A model generated the notes under the pieces. It was not told the origin of the DNA. It worked only from the letters and a program-made list of their open reading frames with translations, and ran no database searches. The position numbers and the translations under genes were made by a program. 64,000 nucleotides of DNA from an uncultured Eubacteriales bacterium (GTDB taxonomy: Bacteria; Bacillota; Clostridia; Christensenellales; Aristaeellaceae): contig OMZP01000007.1 in the NCBI GenBank assembly GCA_900315585.1, positions 18,847-82,846 of the forward strand. The letters are read 5' to 3'. This document shows, in pieces, positions 53,801 to 62,185 of the stretch; within the stretch, counting starts at the first letter, position 1, and each line of letters opens with the position of its first letter.

Positions 53801-54358
53801 ATGACGATAGGCGAGAAGATCAAACGCATTCGCAAGTTCCGCAAGATGACGCAGGCCGAGTTGGGTATCGCTGTCGGCCTGGGTGACAATGCCCAGAACC
53901 GCATCGCCCACTACGAGCGTGGCACCCGCGTCCCTCAGCAGGAGCTACTGGATAAGATGGCGGAAGTGCTGGATGTAAACAGGTATATGTTATATGACCT
54001 CACCGGGCAAAACAACAGTGAGTTCATCCAGATGATGTTCTGGATTGAGGAAGTCAATCCGGGCATCTTCAAGCTCTTTCAGCTTCAGAAATTCCCAGGC
54101 GAGAAATGCAACGAAAGCAACGATCCGGGCGTGTACTATCACGACACCGACGATTGGCCCGCGCACCCGCCCGTGGGTATGTGGTTCTCCGGCAGCATCC
54201 TCAACAGCTTTATGAAGGAATGGCTGTTCCGCATGGAAGAAAAAAAGGCCGGCCTGATCTCCAAGGAAGAATACTTCGAATGGAAAATCAATTGGCCGGA
54301 CACCTGTGACGGCTGTGGGAAGTTTGAGCCGAAGAAGCAGTGGAGAACCACGCTTTGA
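53801..54358 (+). CDS. XRE-family regulator upstream of cas3
   Basis: 185 aa. Residues about 1-65 are a Cro/C1-type helix-turn-helix (TIGEKIKRIRKFRKMTQAELG; ARNRIAHYERGTRVP-like segment visible as NRIAHYERGTRVPQQ). The C-terminal 110 residues resemble no family I know (MTDDWPAHPPVGMWFSGSIL region visible as DDWPAHPPVGMWFSGS; CDGCGKFEPKKQW near the end suggests a cysteine pair). AGGGGGG lies before the ATG at 53801. Its stop is 34 bases before cas3 on the same strand with no terminator between, so co-transcription is likely. It probably binds the three palindromes at 53650-53734. Confidence 0.88.
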   Translation: MTIGEKIKRIRKFRKMTQAELGIAVGLGDNAQNRIAHYERGTRVPQQELLDKMAEVLDVNRYMLYDLTGQNNSEFIQMMFWIEEVNPGIFKLFQLQKFPGEKCNESNDPGVYYHDTDDWPAHPPVGMWFSGSILNSFMKEWLFRMEEKKAGLISKEEYFEWKINWPDTCDGCGKFEPKKQWRTTL

Positions 54359-54392
54359 TTCATGTGATTGAACAAAGCCGGAGGGAATTATC

Positions 54393-56531
54393 ATGTATAT
54401 TGGACATAGAAAAGGACAAGACGAGATTCAGGCATTAAGTGAGCACTTGGCCAATGTATCAGTAATGGCAGGCAGTTTTGGCGCATCCTTCGATGCCGAA
54501 CAGCATGCCCAGCGAATCGGCACATTGCATGACGCCGGGAAATACAGCTCAGCTGCACAGAAACGCATGGCAGACCCGGAGCACACGCCCAAGGTCGATC
54601 ACTCCACGGCCGGGGCGAAAATAGCGTTTGAAGTGTGCAGGGATGGCGCGGGCGCCCTCGCCATTGCCGGGCATCATGGCGGCATGCCGGATTTTGGCGG
54701 AAGAATGGCCTCTGATGGAACGCTGATGGGACGCATGAAGAAGGATTTGTCGGGTCGATATGATTATACCGCTTTCTGGCAGGAAAACACCATAGACAAA
54801 GGTGATTTAACGCCAAAATGGCTGATAGATCGGATTAATCCCTTCGCGGCCCAGTTTTACGCCAGGATGCTCTTTTCGTGCCTGGTCGACGCAGACTTCC
54901 TCGACACCGAGCACTTTATGCAGGGGGAAATGCCCAGAGGCGGGCATGATGACATGCAAGTCCTGCTGGAGCGACTAAAGGACTACATTCAACCCTGGTT
55001 CACCAATCCCACCACTGAAATCAATCAAAAGCGGTGTGAGATTCTGCGCGATTGCCTGCTCAGGGGGGAGGAGCCTCGCGGTCTGTATACCCTCACAGTT
55101 CCCACTGGCGGCGGAAAGACCATCTCTTCTCTCGCCTTTGCGCTGACGCACGCTGCGAAAAACAACATGGATCGCATCATCTATGTCATTCCCTATACCA
55201 GCATCATCGAACAGAACGCTGCGGTTTTCAAGCGCGTGCTGGGCGATGACAACGTCATTGAACATCATTCCGGAATCGAATACGACGAAAAAGAAGACAT
55301 GGAAAGTCCGGAAGTCATGCGGCAGTTGCTGGCAACTGAAAACTGGGACGCGCCAGTGATCGTCACCACGGCGGTACAGTTCTTTGAATCCCTGTTCTCC
55401 AACAAGCCCTCGCGCTGCCGAAAGCTGCACAACATCGCCAACAGCGTCATCATATTCGACGAGGCACAGATGCTCCCCCTGTCATATTTAAAGCCGTGCG
55501 TCTCCGCCATCGCCGAGCTGGTGCGACACTATCGCACCACTGCGGTGCTGTGCACCGCAACGCAGCCCTCTCTGGCACGCCTGTTCCGCGATTACGATCA
55601 GGACATGTCCGGCAGGGAAATCTGCGAAAATGTCGGCGCGCTGCAGGCATTCTTCCGCAGGGTCCATTTTGCCCACAGAGGATCTGTTGACTTTGAGATA
55701 CTGGCGGAAGAAATGGCACAAAAGGCACAGGTTCTGTGCATTGTCAATACGAGAAAAACTGCACAAAGAGTTTTTGAAATGCTGCCCTTCGATGGAAGCT
55801 ATCACCTCTCCACGCGCATGACTCCCGAGCACCGAACGAAGGTGCTGGATGAGATCAGAACGCGGCTGCGCCAAGGTGAGACGTGTCGCGTAGTATCCAC
55901 CAGCCTGATCGAGGCGGGCGTCGATGTGGACTTCCCGGAGGTCTGGCGGGAGATGGCAGGTCTGGATTCCATATTGCAGGCTGCCGGACGCTGCAACCGT
56001 GAAGGGCGGCGAGACGCCTCGGAAAGTGAAGTCGTCGTGTTTTCCCTGCCCGACGGCGTGCCAAAGAGCATGCAGCCCAATGCCGTCGCGGCCGAAATCG
56101 CCATGGAGGGCGCCGCCCACATCGACGAAAGCGCGGTCATCCAGCGCTACTTTGACCAACTGTACTGGCAAAAGGGAGACCAAGCAATGGATATGAAGGA
56201 TATGATGAAGCTGTGCGCGAGACCGAATATGGAATCCATCGCCAAAGCGTTTCACCTGATCGAATCCGATACGAGGACAGTCTACGTTCCTACAGAGGCA
56301 AACGCGAAGGATATCGAATTGCTCAATATGGGTATCCTGAGTCGCGGTCTGATGCGGAGGCTGGGGCGCAGCGCGGTCAGCGTGTATCCTTGGGATTGGA
56401 AAAAGCTGGTTGAGGCCGGGATCATTGGAGAAGTCGCAGAAAGCATCGCCGTACTCAAAGATCAGGCAGCCTATGATCCAGCCTGTGGATTGAAAATGGA
56501 TTCTGAATCCGTCAGAGGATTGTGGATATAA
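54393..56531 (+). CDS. cas3: CRISPR-associated helicase/nuclease Cas3 (type I-C)
   Basis: 712 aa. The N-terminal HD nuclease has IGTLHDAGKY, DHSTAGAK and AGHHGGMPDF as metal ligands (about residues 40-95). The SF2 helicase follows with TVPTGGGKTISSLAFAL (Walker A), IIFDEAQMLP (DEAQ box), LCTATQPSLA and the C-terminal motif VVSTSLIEAGVDVDFP with QAAGRCNREG. It degrades the displaced strand after Cascade recruitment. The length is normal for I-C Cas3. It is separated from cas5 by 204 bases with a hairpin and a new promoter, so it has separate control. Confidence 0.96.
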   Translation: MYIGHRKGQDEIQALSEHLANVSVMAGSFGASFDAEQHAQRIGTLHDAGKYSSAAQKRMADPEHTPKVDHSTAGAKIAFEVCRDGAGALAIAGHHGGMPDFGGRMASDGTLMGRMKKDLSGRYDYTAFWQENTIDKGDLTPKWLIDRINPFAAQFYARMLFSCLVDADFLDTEHFMQGEMPRGGHDDMQVLLERLKDYIQPWFTNPTTEINQKRCEILRDCLLRGEEPRGLYTLTVPTGGGKTISSLAFALTHAAKNNMDRIIYVIPYTSIIEQNAAVFKRVLGDDNVIEHHSGIEYDEKEDMESPEVMRQLLATENWDAPVIVTTAVQFFESLFSNKPSRCRKLHNIANSVIIFDEAQMLPLSYLKPCVSAIAELVRHYRTTAVLCTATQPSLARLFRDYDQDMSGREICENVGALQAFFRRVHFAHRGSVDFEILAEEMAQKAQVLCIVNTRKTAQRVFEMLPFDGSYHLSTRMTPEHRTKVLDEIRTRLRQGETCRVVSTSLIEAGVDVDFPEVWREMAGLDSILQAAGRCNREGRRDASESEVVVFSLPDGVPKSMQPNAVAAEIAMEGAAHIDESAVIQRYFDQLYWQKGDQAMDMKDMMKLCARPNMESIAKAFHLIESDTRTVYVPTEANAKDIELLNMGILSRGLMRRLGRSAVSVYPWDWKKLVEAGIIGEVAESIAVLKDQAAYDPACGLKMDSESVRGLWI

Positions 56532-56536
56532 GCATA

Positions 56537-56570
56537 AGCCTTGTATGCGCATCATTTCACATACAAGGCT
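56537..56570 (+). terminator. Terminator after cas3
   Basis: Stem AGCCTTGTATG / CATACAAGGCT with a 12-base loop starting six bases after the cas3 stop. Followed by CATACTTTAAT. Confidence 0.75.
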
Positions 56571-56677
56571 CATACTTTAATCTTATTATTTCAATCCACA
56601 GATTTCTCTGACGCTATGATAGTAACACAAGTCCGGCAATAAGTCAAATTATACTTTAATTTTATTGAATATAATTA

Positions 56678-56706
56678 TTGACATATCATGTATAATATAG
56701 TATAAT
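56678..56706 (+). promoter_or_regulatory. Consensus promoter of the cas5-cas2 operon
   Basis: TTGACA (56678-56683) and TATAAT (56701-56706) with exactly 17 bases between them: the ideal housekeeping promoter. It lies in a very AT-rich stretch, about 30 bases before cas5. Confidence 0.9.
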
Positions 56707-56735
56707 ACAACTGTAACAGAACAAGGAGAAAGGGA

Positions 56736-57392
56736 GTGAATGATTTGTCGGTTAAGATGGAGGTGTGGGGCGATTATGCGCTTTTCACACGTCCCGAGAT
56801 GAAGGTGGAGCGCGTGTCCTACGATATCCCCACGCCCAGCGCGGCCAGAGGAATACTGGAGGCAGTGTACTATCACCCCGGGCTGACGTGGAGGATCGAC
56901 CGGATCTACATCATGAATCCCATACGGTTTACCAACCTGCGCCGCAATGAGGTGGACGCCAAGATATTGGCCTCCGATCTGCGCTCCGCAGCGCAGGGAA
57001 GCGGCAGAGCGCTGTATCTCGCGGCTTCGGATCACATCCAGCAGCGCGCGGCCATGATGCTGAGGGATGTCCGCTATGTCATCGAAGCCCATTTCGATAT
57101 GACGGATCGCGCCGCGCCCTCCGATAATCCCGGAAAGTTCCAGGATATCATCAAGCGCCGCCTGCGCCGCGGACAGGCCTTCGCACAGCCCTATCTGGGA
57201 TGCCGGGAATGTACGGCGCACTTTGGCCTTTGGGAGAAAGGCGAGATTCGGGCGATCGATGAAACGCGCGACCTTGGATGGATGCTCTATGACATGGACT
57301 ATTCCCGCCCCGACGACATCAGGCCCATGTTCTTCCGCGCACAGATGGTGAACGGCGTCGTAGACGTGTCGAATTGCGAGGTGGTTCGATGA
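56736..57392 (+). CDS. cas5: Type I-C Cas5 (crRNA-processing subunit Cas5c/Cas5d)
   Basis: 218 aa. GTG start at 56736, with AAGGAG seven bases upstream. The N-terminal RAMP strand and the segment KMEVWGDYALFTRPEMKVERVSYDIPTPSAARGILEAVYY (visible core YDIPTPSAARGILEAVYY) match Cas5c. In type I-C this protein replaces Cas6 and cuts pre-crRNA while capping the 5' handle. LGCRECTAHFGL follows in the C-terminal half. It overlaps cas8 by four bases (ATGA). Confidence 0.94.
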   Translation: MNDLSVKMEVWGDYALFTRPEMKVERVSYDIPTPSAARGILEAVYYHPGLTWRIDRIYIMNPIRFTNLRRNEVDAKILASDLRSAAQGSGRALYLAASDHIQQRAAMMLRDVRYVIEAHFDMTDRAAPSDNPGKFQDIIKRRLRRGQAFAQPYLGCRECTAHFGLWEKGEIRAIDETRDLGWMLYDMDYSRPDDIRPMFFRAQMVNGVVDVSNCEVVR

Positions 57393-59143
57393 TCCTGCAG
57401 GCGCTCAATCACTATTACGACCGGCTGGTTCAGGATGGAACTCTGGAAAGGCCGGGTTGGCAGCCGGTGAAGGTCTCCTATGCGTTGCAAATCAATGACG
57501 GAGGACAGCTGACACATGTGATTCCGCGGATGACGGAGGTTGAACGGGGCAAGAAGAAGGTGATGGTGCCCATGGTGATGAACCTGCCGGCACAGGTGAA
57601 GCGTGCCTCAGGCATCGCCTCCAATTTCCTGTGTGACAACGCTGCCTATATGCTGGGGCTGGACAGCAAGGGCAAGCCGGAGCGCGCCGTCAAATGCTTT
57701 GAGGCGTGCCGCGACTTGCACCTTGAATTGCTCAAGGGCGTGGGCAGCGCCCCTGCACGCGCTATATGTCGGTTCTTTGAAAGCTGGCAGACGCAGACCG
57801 CCCGGGACTGTGCATTGCTCGCGCCCTTCATGGACGATCTGCTGGGCGGCGTCAATATCACCTTTGCATACGGACAATCCGATATCGAAAACTGGCCGGA
57901 AGTCCAGCGCGCCTGGGACGACTACTACAACGCCGAAGGCGAAGGCTCAGCCATGCGCTGCCTGGTGACAGGTGAAGAGAGCATACCTGCCCGCATCCAT
58001 CCGAGCATCAAGGGCGTAGCGGGCGGTCAGCCCATGGGCACGACGCTGGTGGGCTTCAACGCACCGGCCTTTGAATCCTTTGGACGCGACGGCGGTCAGG
58101 GTCTGAACGCCCCGGTCAGCGAGAAGGCCGCCTTCGCATACAGCTCCGCGCTGAACTACATGATCGCCGAGCAGGGACATCACCTTCGCCTGAGCGACGC
58201 CACCATCGTCTTCTGGGCGGAGAGCGGGAACGACGCCTATGCTTCATTCTTCGCAACCACATTTGATGATACCCCTTTGGAAGACGGCGATATACAAGAC
58301 GCGCTAAAGCAGCTGGCCTCCGGACAAAGAATTGCCTGGCAGGATACCGATCTCAACCCGGATGAACACTTTTATGTTCTTGGCCTGGCTCCGAACGCGG
58401 CGCGCCTGTCCGTGCGCTTCTTCCTGCAAGACACCTTCGGGGCCTTCGCAAGAAACATGCAGGCGCACCATGATCGGCTGGAGATCGTGCGGCCGAATTA
58501 CGATAACCGCGCCTCCCTCAGCTTCCGACAGCTGCTGAACGAGACAGTCAACCAGAAATCCAGAGACAAATCCCCTTCCCCATTGCTCTCCGGCGCGTTG
58601 GTGCGGTCGGTGCTGACGGGACTCCCCTATCCCGAACTTCTGCTGAATCAGACCCAGCTTCGCATCCGTGCGGAGCACCAGATCACCCGGGGACGCGCCG
58701 CCATCATCAAGGCGTTTTTACTCAAGAAATCAACCGTGTCAGGCAATTCCGACCAATACAAGGAGGCGCTCACCGTGGAACTCAACGAAAACACGAATTA
58801 CCAACCCTACCTGCTGGGGCGGCTGTTTGCCGTACTGGAGGGCCTGCAACAGGCCGCCAATCCTGGCATCAACACCACCATCCGCGACCGGTTCTTCAAT
58901 TCCGCATGTGCCACGCCGGGTGTCGTCTTCCCCCAGCTGATCAAGCTGGCGCAGGCCCATCTGAAAAAGCTGGACGGCGGACTCTCGGTCTACTACAACA
59001 AGCAGCTGGGCGACATACTGTCCCGGTTCGGCACGGACTACCCCGCCCGGCTGAGCCTCTACGATCAGGGCATTTTCCAGCTGGGATACTACCATCAGGT
59101 ACAGGCGCGCTACGTGAAAAAGGAGGAAAAGCAAGATGTCTGA
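57389..59143 (+). CDS. cas8c: Type I-C Cas8 large subunit (Csd1)
   Basis: 584 aa. N-terminal part: ILQALNHYYDRLVQDGTLERPGWQPVKVSYALQIND; core ALNHYYDRL and GWQPVKVSYAL. A middle region carries SKGKPERAVKCFEACRDLHLELL, typical Csd1. The C-terminal helical part (about 463-584) is the Cas11-like region. It recognises the PAM and recruits Cas3. The ATG at 57389 overlaps the cas5 stop; a GTG at 57374 is less likely. Overlaps cas7 by eight bases. A second start inside may produce Cas11 separately. Confidence 0.95.
   Translation: MILQALNHYYDRLVQDGTLERPGWQPVKVSYALQINDGGQLTHVIPRMTEVERGKKKVMVPMVMNLPAQVKRASGIASNFLCDNAAYMLGLDSKGKPERAVKCFEACRDLHLELLKGVGSAPARAICRFFESWQTQTARDCALLAPFMDDLLGGVNITFAYGQSDIENWPEVQRAWDDYYNAEGEGSAMRCLVTGEESIPARIHPSIKGVAGGQPMGTTLVGFNAPAFESFGRDGGQGLNAPVSEKAAFAYSSALNYMIAEQGHHLRLSDATIVFWAESGNDAYASFFATTFDDTPLEDGDIQDALKQLASGQRIAWQDTDLNPDEHFYVLGLAPNAARLSVRFFLQDTFGAFARNMQAHHDRLEIVRPNYDNRASLSFRQLLNETVNQKSRDKSPSPLLSGALVRSVLTGLPYPELLLNQTQLRIRAEHQITRGRAAIIKAFLLKKSTVSGNSDQYKEALTVELNENTNYQPYLLGRLFAVLEGLQQAANPGINTTIRDRFFNSACATPGVVFPQLIKLAQAHLKKLDGGLSVYYNKQLGDILSRFGTDYPARLSLYDQGIFQLGYYHQVQARYVKKEEKQDV
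58775..59143 (+). CDS. cas11: Small subunit Cas11c translated from within cas8
   Basis: 122 aa, in frame with cas8 from codon 463. The start GTG at 58775 has AGGAGG at 58761-58766, exactly eight bases upstream. The product is helical, begins with VELNENTNYQPYLLGRLFAV and contains LDGGLSVYYNKQLGDIL. In type I-C systems of other bacteria the small subunit is known to be made by internal initiation in cas8. The size and position fit that. It is a prediction here. Confidence 0.7.
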   Translation: MELNENTNYQPYLLGRLFAVLEGLQQAANPGINTTIRDRFFNSACATPGVVFPQLIKLAQAHLKKLDGGLSVYYNKQLGDILSRFGTDYPARLSLYDQGIFQLGYYHQVQARYVKKEEKQDV

Positions 59144-60035
59144 AACCATCCGCAACCGCTATGATTTCGTGATACTGTTCGACGTGGAAAACGGCAACCC
59201 CAATGGCGACCCCGACGCGGGCAATATGCCCCGCATCGACCCGGAGACCGGCCTCGGCCTGGTGACGGACGTGTGCCTGAAGCGCAAGATCCGCAACTAT
59301 GTGGACATGGTGAAGGAGGGCGAGGCCGGCTACCAGATCTACATCCAGGAGAAGGTACCGCTCAACGACATGGACAAGCTGGCGGTTCAATACGTCGGGC
59401 TGGATCCGGACGATGAGAAAGCGCTCAAGAAGGCCAAAAAGGACGACCCCGAGCTGGATGTCAAGCTGCGCGATTTCATGTGCCGCAACTTCTATGATGT
59501 GCGCACCTTCGGCGCTGTGATGACCACCTTCGTCAAGGCCAATCTGAACTGCGGCCAGGTGCGCGGGCCGGTGCAGCTGGGCTTCGCCCGCAGCGTCGAT
59601 CCCATCATGCCCCAGGAGGTAACCATCACCCGCGTCGCCATCACCACCAAGGCGGACGCCGAAAACAAGGGCACTGAGATGGGCCGAAAGTACATCGTCC
59701 CCTACGGCCTGTACCGCGCGGAGGGCTTCGTTTCGGCAAACCTGGCCCGGAAAGCCACAGGGTTCAGCGAGGACGACCTGTCCCTGCTCTGGCAGGCCAT
59801 ACTCAACATGTTTGAAAACGACCACTCCGCCGCCCGGGGCAAGATGTGCGTGCGGGAGCTGATCGTGTTCAGGCACGACAGCGAGCTGGGCAACGCCCCC
59901 GCGCACAAGCTGTTCGACGCCGTGAAGGTCCGCCGCGTAAATCCCGACGCCGCTCCCCGCAGCTATTCGGATTACGCTGTAGAGGTGGATATGGCTTCGG
60001 TGCCCGACGGCGTCACCTGCCAGCGTCTGTCATGA
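59136..60035 (+). CDS. cas7: Type I-C Cas7 backbone subunit (Csd2)
   Basis: 299 aa. Begins SETIRNRYDFVILFDVENGNPNGDPDAGNMPRIDPETGLGLVTDVCLKRKIRNYV; the core FDVENGNPNGDPDAGN is diagnostic. LNCGQVRGPVQLGFARSVDPI and the mid-section MGRKYIVPYGLYRAEGF are typical Csd2. It forms the helical filament on the crRNA. AAGGAGG lies 9 bases before the ATG at 59136. Overlaps cas4 by four bases. Confidence 0.96.
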   Translation: MSETIRNRYDFVILFDVENGNPNGDPDAGNMPRIDPETGLGLVTDVCLKRKIRNYVDMVKEGEAGYQIYIQEKVPLNDMDKLAVQYVGLDPDDEKALKKAKKDDPELDVKLRDFMCRNFYDVRTFGAVMTTFVKANLNCGQVRGPVQLGFARSVDPIMPQEVTITRVAITTKADAENKGTEMGRKYIVPYGLYRAEGFVSANLARKATGFSEDDLSLLWQAILNMFENDHSAARGKMCVRELIVFRHDSELGNAPAHKLFDAVKVRRVNPDAAPRSYSDYAVEVDMASVPDGVTCQRLS

Positions 60036-60691
60036 ATCCGCAGGAGCCGCTGCTGCTCTCGGGCATCCAGCATTTTTCGTTTTGCCGACGGCAATGGGCA
60101 CTGATACATATTGAGCAGCAATGGTCGGAGAACGCGCGCACGGTGGACGGGACGCTGTTCCACCGGCGCGCCCACGACGACGCCCAGTTTGAATCCCGCG
60201 GGGATCTGCTCATCGCCCGTGGGTTCAGGATTGCGTCGCAACGCCTGAACATCGTCGGCGTCTGCGACGTGGTGGAGTTCCACCGCGATCCGGCCGGAAT
60301 CGAATTGTTCGGACGCGAAGGCCGGTGGTCGGTCTATCCGGTGGAATACAAAAGGGGCGCTCCGAAGGCCAGCGACGCCGATCGTCTCCAGCTTTGCGGT
60401 CAGGCGATGTGCCTGGAGGAGATGCTGGCCTGCGACATCCCGGAGGGCAGCCTGTTCTACGGCGAGACCCGCCGCCGGGAGCGGGTTCAGTTTACAGATG
60501 AGCTGCGCGGGCAGGTGGCGGCCATTCTCGATGAGATGCGGCGATTGTACGACAGGGGCTACACGCCCAGGGCAAAGCCAACCAAGGGCTGCAACGCCTG
60601 CTCGCTCAAGGAGGTCTGCCTTCCCCGCCTGAACAAACTGCCGAAGGTCAGCGCGTACATCGCCCGCATGACCGGGGAGGATGCCCTATGA
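60032..60691 (+). CDS. cas4: Cas4 nuclease (RecB-like, iron-sulfur)
   Basis: 219 aa. The cysteines for the Fe-S cluster are in HFSFCRRQWALIH near the N-terminus and in GCNACSLKEVCLP near the C-terminus. The RecB nuclease core is present (YPVEYKRGAPKASDADRLQLCGQAMCLEE). In I-C systems it helps choose spacers with a correct PAM. ATGA overlap with cas7 at one end and with cas1 at the other. A longer frame upstream lies in cas7 and was rejected. Confidence 0.95.
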   Translation: MNPQEPLLLSGIQHFSFCRRQWALIHIEQQWSENARTVDGTLFHRRAHDDAQFESRGDLLIARGFRIASQRLNIVGVCDVVEFHRDPAGIELFGREGRWSVYPVEYKRGAPKASDADRLQLCGQAMCLEEMLACDIPEGSLFYGETRRRERVQFTDELRGQVAAILDEMRRLYDRGYTPRAKPTKGCNACSLKEVCLPRLNKLPKVSAYIARMTGEDAL

Positions 60692-61719
60692 GAAAGCTGC
60701 TGAACACCCTTTTTGTCACCTCGGAGGACAGCTATCTGGCCCTGGAGAATGACAACGTGGTTGTGCTGAGGAATGAAACGAAGCTCGGTCAGTTTCCCCT
60801 GTCCATATTGGAGGGCATCATATGTTTCAGCTACAAGGGGGCGTCCCCGGCGCTGATGGGGGCCTGCGCAAGCCGGGGCATACAGCTCAGCTTCATGACG
60901 CCCCGGGGACGCTTTCTGGCCAGGGCATGCGGAGAGGACCGCGGCAATGTGCTGCTGCGCAAGCAGCAGTATCGCGTCTCCGACGCCCCGGCGGACAGTT
61001 GCCTGATCGCTCGGAACATGATCCTGGGCAAGGTCTATAACGCCCGATGGGTCCTGGAACGCACGGCGCGGGATCACACTATGCGCGTCGACGCCGATGC
61101 GCTTCGGAGCGTTTCGCGGCAGCTGGCGCAGCAGCTGCGCGCCATTGAAACCGCTGTCGATCTGGATACCCTGCGCGGACTCGAGGGCGAAGCGTCGGTG
61201 CGATATTTCTCGGTTTTCGATCAACTGATACTCAACCAGAAGGAAGATTTCTTCTTTGACAGCAGGAACCGACATCCCCCGCGGGACAACGTCAACGCCC
61301 TGCTATCCTTCGCCTACGCGTTGCTGACCAACGATTGCGCCTCGGCGCTGGAGAGCGTGGGACTGGATTCCTATGTCGGATTTATGCACAGGGACAAGCC
61401 CGGACGGGCCTCCCTGGCGCTGGATCTGATGGAGGAAATGCGCGCGCCGTTGGCAGACCGCCTGGTACTGACGCTCATCAACAACCGGGAGATCCAAAAT
61501 AAGCATTTCAGGCGGCAGGCCGATGGCGCCGTGCTGCTCAATGACGATGGTCGAAAGCTGTTCCTGAACGCCTGGCAGGAGCGCAAGCGCGACGCCATCA
61601 CCCACCCTTATTTGCAGGAAAAGCTGTATTGGGGACTGATTCCCTATGTGCAGGCATTGCTGCTGGCGAGGTACCTGCGTGGCGACCTGGACGGCTATCC
61701 AACCTTTTTCTGGAAGTGA
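60688..61719 (+). CDS. cas1: Cas1 integrase subunit
   Basis: 343 aa. The catalytic residues are glutamate in LRGLEGEASVRYF, histidine in YVGFMHRDKPG and aspartate/glutamate in LALDLMEEMRAPLADRLV, the normal Cas1 arrangement. The N-terminus RKLLNTLFVTSEDSYLALEND is typical of type I-C Cas1. It joins new spacers at the leader end with Cas2. The ATGA overlap with cas4 suggests coupled translation. Confidence 0.97.
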   Translation: MRKLLNTLFVTSEDSYLALENDNVVVLRNETKLGQFPLSILEGIICFSYKGASPALMGACASRGIQLSFMTPRGRFLARACGEDRGNVLLRKQQYRVSDAPADSCLIARNMILGKVYNARWVLERTARDHTMRVDADALRSVSRQLAQQLRAIETAVDLDTLRGLEGEASVRYFSVFDQLILNQKEDFFFDSRNRHPPRDNVNALLSFAYALLTNDCASALESVGLDSYVGFMHRDKPGRASLALDLMEEMRAPLADRLVLTLINNREIQNKHFRRQADGAVLLNDDGRKLFLNAWQERKRDAITHPYLQEKLYWGLIPYVQALLLARYLRGDLDGYPTFFWK

Positions 61720-61723
61720 TGAC

Positions 61724-62014
61724 ATGCTCGTGCTGATTACCTATGATGTGAATACCACGGATGCCGATGGGCGCAGGCGACTTCGCGCTGTCGCAAAAAA
61801 GTGTACCGCCCACGGACAGAGGGTACAGAACTCGGTCTTTGAATGCCTCGTGGACGCGGCCCAGTATCGGCTGTTGCAGGCTGAGCTCAAGGCGATCATC
61901 GATCCGGACAAGGATAGCCTGAGGTTCTACAGCCTCGGTAATAAATACCAGTCCAGAGTGGAGCACGTCGGCGCAAAGCAGGCTTACGCGCCGGAGGGTA
62001 CCCTGATTCTGTAG
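61724..62014 (+). CDS. cas2: Cas2 adaptation subunit
   Basis: 96 aa. MLVLITYDVNTTDADGRRRLRAVAKKC begins the protein (core ITYDVNT with the metal-binding aspartate) and QNSVFECLVDAAQYRLL follows, as in other Cas2. It dimerises and bridges two Cas1 dimers. The start at 61724 lies four bases after the cas1 stop. It ends at 62014, followed by the leader. Confidence 0.95.
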   Translation: MLVLITYDVNTTDADGRRRLRAVAKKCTAHGQRVQNSVFECLVDAAQYRLLQAELKAIIDPDKDSLRFYSLGNKYQSRVEHVGAKQAYAPEGTLIL

Positions 62015-62185
62015 TGCGAAGGTGAAGCGTCCATTGTCCGCCTGGGAGCTTCGCACTTGATTGGACGCTGCGCGTCCATGCGTTTGGCGGATAATAATGT
62101 GGAATACTGATGTGTTTAACCATGCATTAATGGTTGATCGTGTAGAATTGTGCAATTCGCGGCTGTGAATATGTGCAATTTTGCT
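62015..62185 (+). promoter_or_regulatory. CRISPR leader
   Basis: 171 bases between cas2 and the first repeat. It has an imperfect palindrome near cas2 (AGTGCGAAGGTGAAGCGTCC, with GGACGCTGCGCG downstream), an ATTAATGG region, and two GTGCAATT motifs (62149-62156 and 62173-62180), the second next to the first repeat. It resembles the XRE operator copies (ATGTGCA). It should hold the array promoter and the integration signals for new spacers. Confidence 0.8.
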
